Under the pieces are notes generated by a model. That model searched no databases and was not told the DNA's origin. It saw nothing but the letters and a program-made list of their open reading frames with translations. The position numbers were made by a program, and so were the translations under genes. Of a stretch of 9,171 nucleotides of DNA, positions 5,305 to 9,171 are shown piece by piece. Source of the DNA: Thermoplasmata archaeon (GTDB lineage Archaea > Thermoplasmatota > Thermoplasmata > Thermoplasmatales > Thermoplasmataceae); the NCBI GenBank assembly GCA_021797025.1, contig JAKAAK010000099.1, positions 1 through 9,171 on the forward strand. The letters run 5' to 3'. Position 1 is the first letter of the stretch. Each line of letters starts with the position of its first letter.

Positions 5305-6345
5305 ATGGCCAATGATAAGAACTACATTCCTGAGCCTGAGAAGCGGGCTTTTCTAAAGGGAGCCGGTCTTTCAATAGCAGCCTTGATGATCGGAGGTTTA
5401 TCTATAGAACGTTATGTTGTACCAAGCGATCGTGGCGTTCCTGTAATGGACAATTTTCCTCTGGCTATCCTTGAAGACCCTAGTGGAAACAGGATTACAA
5501 CACAAGATGTCATAGAATATGCAGCAGCAAGCCCAACCTCAACGAGCACACCTATACTTGTTTTCAATTACCCGTTGCAGGATGAACCAACATTTTTACT
5601 TGTTCTAAAGAATGTAAAGGTTACAACACCCAATACATCCCCTTCAAGTGGATTTGCCCAGCTACCTCCCTCTTCCACGGCACCCATGGAGGGAATAATA
5701 TATACAAGTTATAATGGAAATAATTATTCAATACTTGCACTTAGTGGAATATGCCAGCACCTTGGATGTGTACCGCCTTTTCTGGATTACCATCCAGGAC
5801 AGAGCATACCCTTTGAGTCCAAGCTTATCGGATACAAAGCGGATGCACCGGGTACACCGGCACAGTGGCCAAATTATGGTCTGATTTACTGCAAATGCCA
5901 TGGAAGTCAGTACAATCCATTATGGGGCGGTAGAAATCTCTACAATAATGGTCCAGCATCGAGTCCGGCAAATCATTCTTTGCCGCAAATCATGCTTGCA
6001 ACCGACAGTAATAATTACATATATGCTTATGGAATAAATTCAACCAATGCCGTTATTAGAACACATCTGAACTTCCCTGGAGGTGAAACCTATGGTTCAC
6101 AGGTTAAATCAGAAGATCTGACCGGTGGCACTGCAATAAGGACGTCCAGGACTCCTACTGTATATCCTGCCACGATGTATACAGGAGATTTGTCCAGCCC
6201 TATACCGCTGACGACGTCTCCATCATTATATCAGGGATTAAATAGCAACAGCACAGGTGTAATATTATATAAAACCACAGTGGTGAGCAATGAAGGAGCG
6301 TGGGAAGGGAGTTTTTCCGGAAATAGCTCCAGCGGGAGCTCATAG
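5305..6345 (+). CDS. Rieske 2Fe-2S protein of a bc-type complex, Tat-type N-terminal anchor
   Basis: A 346-residue protein. The N terminus has a twin-arginine-like signal, EKRAFLKGAG (12-21), with KR instead of RR, followed by a hydrophobic segment (about 20-34) with no evident cleavage site, so it is probably retained as a membrane anchor. The Rieske cluster boxes are complete: CQHLGC (C150 and H152 as ligands, C155 for the disulfide) and CKCHGS (C196 and H199 as ligands, C198 for the disulfide). The gap between boxes is 40 residues, longer than in mitochondrial or b6f Rieske proteins, and about 145 residues follow box II, ending in a Ser/Gly-rich tail. The exposed part is poor in charge and rich in Ser, Thr, Asn, Pro and Gly, as expected outside an acidophile. 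It should pass electrons from quinol to an outer acceptor together with the cytochrome b encoded 9 bases downstream. It is related to SoxL/SoxF/PetA-type proteins. Confidence 0.94.
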   Translation: MANDKNYIPEPEKRAFLKGAGLSIAALMIGGLSIERYVVPSDRGVPVMDNFPLAILEDPSGNRITTQDVIEYAAASPTSTSTPILVFNYPLQDEPTFLLVLKNVKVTTPNTSPSSGFAQLPPSSTAPMEGIIYTSYNGNNYSILALSGICQHLGCVPPFLDYHPGQSIPFESKLIGYKADAPGTPAQWPNYGLIYCKCHGSQYNPLWGGRNLYNNGPASSPANHSLPQIMLATDSNNYIYAYGINSTNAVIRTHLNFPGGETYGSQVKSEDLTGGTAIRTSRTPTVYPATMYTGDLSSPIPLTTSPSLYQGLNSNSTGVILYKTTVVSNEGAWEGSFSGNSSSGSS

Positions 6346-6349
6346 GTGA
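6344..6349 (+). promoter_or_regulatory. Ribosome binding site of cytochrome b
   Basis: AGGTGA begins inside the Rieske TAG stop and lies 5 bases before the cytochrome b ATG at 6355. It supports that start and indicates coupled translation of the two core subunits. Confidence 0.7.
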
Positions 6350-6354
6350 ATTAA

Positions 6355-7548
6355 ATGGAAAAGGCAGAAACTAACAATTATAATATAACCGATTTAATGA
6401 AGGAGGAGAAAGACCTCCCTGATGGTTCATATACATTAGGATTTAAATCGGTTACAAGTAGGGGATATAAATTAGACGAATGGACAGGTGCATGGGTTGC
6501 CACAGCACTTATTTACCAGATAGTTTCAGGGATAGTCCTGTTCTTTTATTATAGTCAGGTCGATCCGTATCAATCCACACAGTACATTATATCAGATGTC
6601 CCATTTGGTCATATAATACTAACATCACATCTTTACATGGCATATGCCATGATCGGACTGGTTTATTTCCATATGATGAGGCAGTGGTTTGTCGGTTCAT
6701 ATAAGGGAAAATGGAGATGGCTTCAGTGGATTCTCGGAGTGGTTTTATTCCTGCTTACAATATTTACAGCTATACTTGGATATATGCTCGCAAATACTGC
6801 AATAGCAATGGCGGCTGTGCATATAGGAATTCTATTTATGCAGAGAAGTGTTCTTGGCAGAATACTTCCGGGTGCATTCATAAACTGGCTTGAAGCAATA
6901 CTGGTAGGCAATTACACTACTACAGCAATGTTTTCGCATCTGTTAGCACTTCATGTTGCAGTGTTTTCAGTATTGATGCTTGCATTATTCGCTGTGCATT
7001 TCATGCTGTTTGAGAGATCTGGTCTGGCAAGTGAGAAGCCAAAGAAGGGAGAAATGATACCCTGGTTCCCTACAAACCTGCTATATGCAATGTTCTCAGG
7101 AATTGTAATGATCGGAATTATTCTTTTGATTTCGGCAGCTTTCCCGCAGCAACTAACACTAGCATACGGTTCCCTTGCATATGGAACATTCCCGGTACCA
7201 GACTGGTATATAACTCCTGTTTACAAACTGATGGATGTGGCAGGTTACGGATTGAGCACTGGAGGAGTCCCACTGATAATTGGCATGCTAATATTCATAC
7301 TGATACTGCCTTTCATAGACAGATACCATAATAAGGGAGTACTGGAGAGACCATGGATTACAGCGTTCGGAATATTTATGCTAATTGGCCTTGCAGTTAT
7401 GACGGTATGGGGTTATTCCCAACCTGGGCTTAGCCAAACAAGACTAATGACTATGTACCTATGGTGGTCTATAACCTTCATTTCTTTCATAACAGTATAT
7501 GCTATGAGATTCGCAAAAAGGGATGGTGAGATAAGTGAAAGTAACTAA
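6355..7548 (+). CDS. Cytochrome b of a quinol-oxidising bc-type complex
   Basis: A 397-residue integral membrane protein, the full length of a fused cytochrome b (b6-like half plus subunit IV-like half), with about eight or nine helices. Four histidines can bind the two b hemes: H92 and H106 in one helix (14 apart) and H200 and H215 in another (15 apart, the b6f-like spacing). The quinol-site motif is PDWY (282-285), equivalent to PEWY. ILPFIDR (317-323) with ERPW (331-334) matches the end of the subunit IV-like half. The common GYxLPW stretch after the first heme helix is instead GYMLANTAIA (142-151), lacking Pro-Trp. It follows the Rieske gene in an operon, and its last 14 bases overlap the next small gene. 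The complex should oxidise a membrane quinol and pass electrons through the Rieske protein; no cytochrome c1 is encoded here. Confidence 0.94.
   Translation: MEKAETNNYNITDLMKEEKDLPDGSYTLGFKSVTSRGYKLDEWTGAWVATALIYQIVSGIVLFFYYSQVDPYQSTQYIISDVPFGHIILTSHLYMAYAMIGLVYFHMMRQWFVGSYKGKWRWLQWILGVVLFLLTIFTAILGYMLANTAIAMAAVHIGILFMQRSVLGRILPGAFINWLEAILVGNYTTTAMFSHLLALHVAVFSVLMLALFAVHFMLFERSGLASEKPKKGEMIPWFPTNLLYAMFSGIVMIGIILLISAAFPQQLTLAYGSLAYGTFPVPDWYITPVYKLMDVAGYGLSTGGVPLIIGMLIFILILPFIDRYHNKGVLERPWITAFGIFMLIGLAVMTVWGYSQPGLSQTRLMTMYLWWSITFISFITVYAMRFAKRDGEISESN
7525..7530 (+). promoter_or_regulatory. Ribosome binding site of the 64-residue membrane protein gene
   Basis: GGTGAG lies 4 bases before a GTG codon at 7535, inside the end of the cytochrome b gene. 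It decides the choice of this GTG start and supports the small gene being real. Confidence 0.6.
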
Positions 7549-7729
7549 TATTGTTTATCTGATAGGAATACTGCAGCTTGTTGTTGTAGATCCTGTCATG
7601 TGGTATATTACCCAGGAGTATCCATTTAAATATGAAAGTCTCTGGGCAGTAGTGCTTGTAATTAACTTATTCATGTTCGCTGCAATTATATTTTTAATGC
7701 TGCAGAGAACAATAAAAGCGAGGGTTTGA
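7535..7729 (+). CDS. Small two-helix membrane protein following cytochrome b (64 residues)
   Basis: I do not recognise a family. It has two predicted membrane helices (about 5-25 and 36-57) separated by a short polar loop with TQEYPFKYES, and a basic C terminus (QRTIKARV). It starts with GTG behind a good ribosome site and overlaps the cytochrome b end by 14 bases; the next gene begins one base after its stop. This tight packing means co-translation with the bc-complex core, so an accessory or assembly subunit of that complex is the best inference. It has no cysteine and no evident heme-binding histidine, so a redox role of its own is unlikely. Confidence 0.8.
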   Translation: MKVTNIVYLIGILQLVVVDPVMWYITQEYPFKYESLWAVVLVINLFMFAAIIFLMLQRTIKARV

Positions 7730-7730
7730 A

Positions 7731-8069
7731 ATGGATAAAAAATCTATATATTTATATTATTATTCGATGATAATTTACCTGTTCGGTAGTGTGCCATTTA
7801 TTCTATATGCGGTCCTAATTAAACCAATAGGAGCGATGTATCATGAACAGCCATCAACGATGATATCACCGGTATTCGGAAACTTTGCTGTGTACGAGGA
7901 GGGATTGCTGTTAATAACACTGGTACTAGTTTTATTATCGATTGTATTATATGCAGTATCTCTGGGGCACAACAGATCCAAAAATGGTAAGATTTCATCT
8001 AGAACAGTGATAGCCCCAATAATACTATATGTATTCACATTTGCCGTTATAGGGGTGGCTTTAATATGA
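7731..8069 (+). CDS. Three-helix membrane protein in the Rieske/cytochrome b operon (112 residues)
   Basis: I do not recognise a family. Three hydrophobic helices are predicted (about 10-32, 57-78 and 92-112). An outer or inner loop (about 33-55: KPIGAMYHEQPSTMISPVFG) precedes helix 2, and a basic loop (SLGHNRSKNGKISSR) lies between helices 2 and 3. By the positive-inside rule the basic loop should face the cytoplasm. It begins one base after the preceding stop, and its TGA overlaps the next ATG (ATGA), so it is translationally coupled on both sides. Its membrane nature and position suggest an extra subunit of the quinol-oxidising complex or an adaptor to a partner oxidase; this is inference from context only. 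Confidence 0.82.
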   Translation: MDKKSIYLYYYSMIIYLFGSVPFILYAVLIKPIGAMYHEQPSTMISPVFGNFAVYEEGLLLITLVLVLLSIVLYAVSLGHNRSKNGKISSRTVIAPIILYVFTFAVIGVALI

Positions 8070-8290
8070 TGAGAGAGAAATTTGATAAAATGAAGAAAAG
8101 TTCCAAATATATGATTATAACCGGAATTATATTTCTTATAATTTCAGTACCGATGTTTCTGGATTACAGTGCATTTCCAACTATTAACCCGGAAATAGGA
8201 CCACATCAGCTTGCCAGCTGGATATCTTTCTTTTTTACCTTTGTTGGTTTCGTACTGCTGGTAATGGGCTTTGGGCAGGAGGACATGTAA
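8066..8290 (+). CDS. Small two-helix membrane protein ending the Rieske/cytochrome b operon (74 residues)
   Basis: I do not recognise a family. A strongly basic N terminus (REKFDKMKKSSK) is followed by helix 1 (about 15-33), a loop with FPTINPEIGPHQ (37-48) and helix 2 (about 50-68), then an acidic end (GQEDM). The basic start predicts both ends in the cytoplasm and the loop outside. The first of two consecutive ATGs (8066) is chosen because it forms an ATGA overlap with the preceding stop and lies 8 bases after GGGGTG. It is the last gene before an AT-rich intergenic spacer. Like its two upstream neighbours, it is a candidate accessory subunit of the bc-type complex; no catalytic residues are evident. 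Confidence 0.8.
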   Translation: MMREKFDKMKKSSKYMIITGIIFLIISVPMFLDYSAFPTINPEIGPHQLASWISFFFTFVGFVLLVMGFGQEDM

Positions 8291-8300
8291 TTATTTTTAA
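8291..8300 (+). terminator. Oligo-T termination signal of the Rieske/cytochrome b operon
   Basis: TTATTTTTAA begins directly after the last stop codon and includes five consecutive T on the plus strand. Archaeal RNA polymerase commonly stops at such runs without a hairpin. It is weak on its own because the whole spacer is AT-rich. Confidence 0.35.
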
Positions 8301-8302
8301 AC

Positions 8303-8331
8303 TTTAAAGGTTATTGATTTTAAAGGTTATT
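8303..8331. repeat. 13-base direct repeat TTTAAAGGTTATT, period 16
   Basis: TTTAAAGGTTATT occurs at 8303-8315 and again at 8319-8331, separated by GAT. It is an exact short tandem repeat just after the respiratory operon. It may be a slippage product or a binding site; no function can be assigned. Confidence 0.7.
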
Positions 8332-8363
8332 TATCATAGAATTTTAAATTTTAAATATATTAT

Positions 8364-8368
8364 AAAAA
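8364..8368 (-). terminator. Possible oligo-T terminator of proC
   Basis: Five consecutive T on the minus strand lie about 42 bases after the proC stop codon. The position is reasonable for an archaeal terminator, but the AT-rich context makes it uncertain. Confidence 0.25.
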
Positions 8369-8409
8369 TAAATAGTGAGATTTCCGTTTAATAATAACAT
8401 TGTTTAATT

Positions 8410-9171
8410 TTAGTTTTTTCTGCCTATTTCCTGTGCCTTTCTGTATGCTCCTAGCACTGCATTTGCAATGGCAGTTCTAACATTGGCTTTTTCCATTTCA
8501 TATATGCCAGTAACTGTTGTACCTCCGGGAGTCATTACCTCGTCCCTGAGATCCGATGCGGATATACCTTTCTCCCTCATGAGATGCATTGTGTTTATGA
8601 ATGTATCAATTACGAGGTCCGTTGCCTGCTGTCTGGGAATTCCGGCAAGTATCCCTGCATTTATCATGGAATCTGCCATGATTGCAACGAAAGCAGGTCC
8701 ACTACCACTCAATCCGGTAACAGCGTCCATGTTGGACTCATCAACTTTCACGTATGACCCGAATCCAGCTAGAATCTTTTTCAGAACTTCTATGTCGCTA
8801 TTTTCAAGATTTTTATAACTGTATGCAGTAACGGATTTCTGTACAAGCATTGGTATGCTGGGCATTGCCCTGGCAATACGCGATTCTTTCAATGTTTCCT
8901 GCATATGGTTAAGTGTTACTCCAGCCATGAATGAAATTACAAGTTTGTTTTTACATTCTAAACGTATTTCCTCCATGACGGCATCCGATATGCCTGGTTT
9001 TATTGTAAGAAGTATCACATCTGCATTCTTTGCGTTATCAACATTGTTATCAAAAATTTCAAATCTTTCATTATTCCATTTTCTTAATTTTTCAAATGAA
9101 CCGGAACTCAAAGATACGCTGAAATCTTTCTTTATCCCTTCTGCTATAGATTTGCCAACTGTGCCGGCGCC
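8410..9171 (-). CDS. proC: Pyrroline-5-carboxylate reductase, 5' end outside window
   Basis: The frame runs from the window edge to a TAA at 8410 and gives 253 residues. The first visible residues are GAGTVGKSIAEG, the Rossmann GxGxxG loop that binds NAD(P)H, so only about 6-10 residues are missing. Other family marks are VISFMAGV, RAMPSIPMLV (usually RxMPNTP), LSGSGPAFV and MTPGGTTVTGI, the last two lying around the active site of the C-terminal dimerisation domain. The enzyme reduces 1-pyrroline-5-carboxylate to L-proline, the last step of proline synthesis, in the cytoplasm. A TTG at 9111 is an internal leucine codon, not the start. In RAMPSIP, Ser-Ile replaces the common Asn-Thr, a mild deviation. 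It is convergent with the respiratory operon; no partner proline genes are visible. Confidence 0.95.
   Translation of the reverse strand, partial: GAGTVGKSIAEGIKKDFSVSLSSGSFEKLRKWNNERFEIFDNNVDNAKNADVILLTIKPGISDAVMEEIRLECKNKLVISFMAGVTLNHMQETLKESRIARAMPSIPMLVQKSVTAYSYKNLENSDIEVLKKILAGFGSYVKVDESNMDAVTGLSGSGPAFVAIMADSMINAGILAGIPRQQATDLVIDTFINTMHLMREKGISASDLRDEVMTPGGTTVTGIYEMEKANVRTAIANAVLGAYRKAQEIGRKN

Larger units (their letters stand above)
8291..8409. other. AT-rich intergenic spacer between the convergent respiratory operon and proC
   Basis: These 119 bases separate two convergent transcription units. I see no open frame of note. The spacer holds T-runs suited to archaeal termination for both strands (8294-8298 on the plus strand, 8364-8368 on the minus strand), a 13-base direct repeat at 8303-8331, and a 7-base tandem ATTTTAA repeat at 8341-8354. 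Confidence 0.6.

Noticed and set aside
8468..8818. Open frame on the plus strand inside proC
   Set aside because: It is antisense to conserved proC motifs, with no start signals; a shadow frame.
9109..9111. TTG as the proC start
   Set aside because: The frame continues upstream into GAGTVGKSIAEG, the NAD(P)-binding loop of the family, so the gene runs off the window edge and the TTG is an internal leucine.
1..9171. Mobile elements, CRISPR arrays, tRNA or rRNA genes
   Set aside because: No transposase-like frames, regularly spaced repeats or RNA-gene folds were noticed by eye; this was not a computed search.

Overview
The window looks like chromosomal DNA of an acidophilic archaeon of the Thermoplasmatales (Ferroplasma / Cuniculiplasma / Thermoplasma relatives). 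The base composition is AT-rich, arginine is coded mostly by AGA/AGG and isoleucine often by ATA. Several first genes appear leaderless, with a TATA-like box about 20-30 bases before the ATG, while internal operon genes carry GGTGA-type ribosome sites. The Rieske/cytochrome b, TatAC and TRASH-domain copper genes fit an aerobic, metal-exposed acidophile. The exact genus is inference. I saw no mobile element, CRISPR, rRNA or tRNA, and no gene-free stretch over 300 bases.

Layout. 1-369 (+) is the C-terminal end of a PLP-dependent aminotransferase, meeting tail to tail a PEBP-family (YbhB/YbcL, RKIP-like) gene at 372-824 (-). 892-3630 (-) is a copper-homeostasis block: a Cu+ P1B-type ATPase (copA), a 44-residue TRASH-domain metallochaperone (copT-like, 2927-3061) just before it, and an Lrp-type HTH regulator with a C-terminal TRASH domain (copR-like, 3109-3630). 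Sensor, chaperone and pump all carry the same small Cys3 metal-binding fold. A palindrome sits directly upstream of the copT TATA box.

3738-4061 (+) is an unrecognised 107-residue cysteine-containing protein divergent from the regulator; its 3' end overlaps tatC by 21 bases. 4041-5196 (-) is a minimal Tat translocase operon, tatA-tatC. Back to back with it, 5305-8290 (+) is a tight respiratory operon: a Rieske 2Fe-2S protein with a KR-type Tat signal, a fused-length cytochrome b, and three small predicted membrane proteins (64, 112 and 74 residues) joined by overlaps or one-base gaps. After a 119-base AT-rich spacer, 8410-9171 (-) is proC, cut at its 5' end by the window edge.

Working together: TatAC probably exports or inserts the folded Rieske protein that works with the neighbouring cytochrome b in a quinol-oxidising bc-type complex, and the three small membrane proteins are candidate lineage-specific accessory subunits. 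The copper block would sense cytosolic Cu, buffer it and pump it out. The most likely undescribed material is the trio of small membrane proteins downstream of cytochrome b and the Cys-containing protein divergent from the copper regulator.
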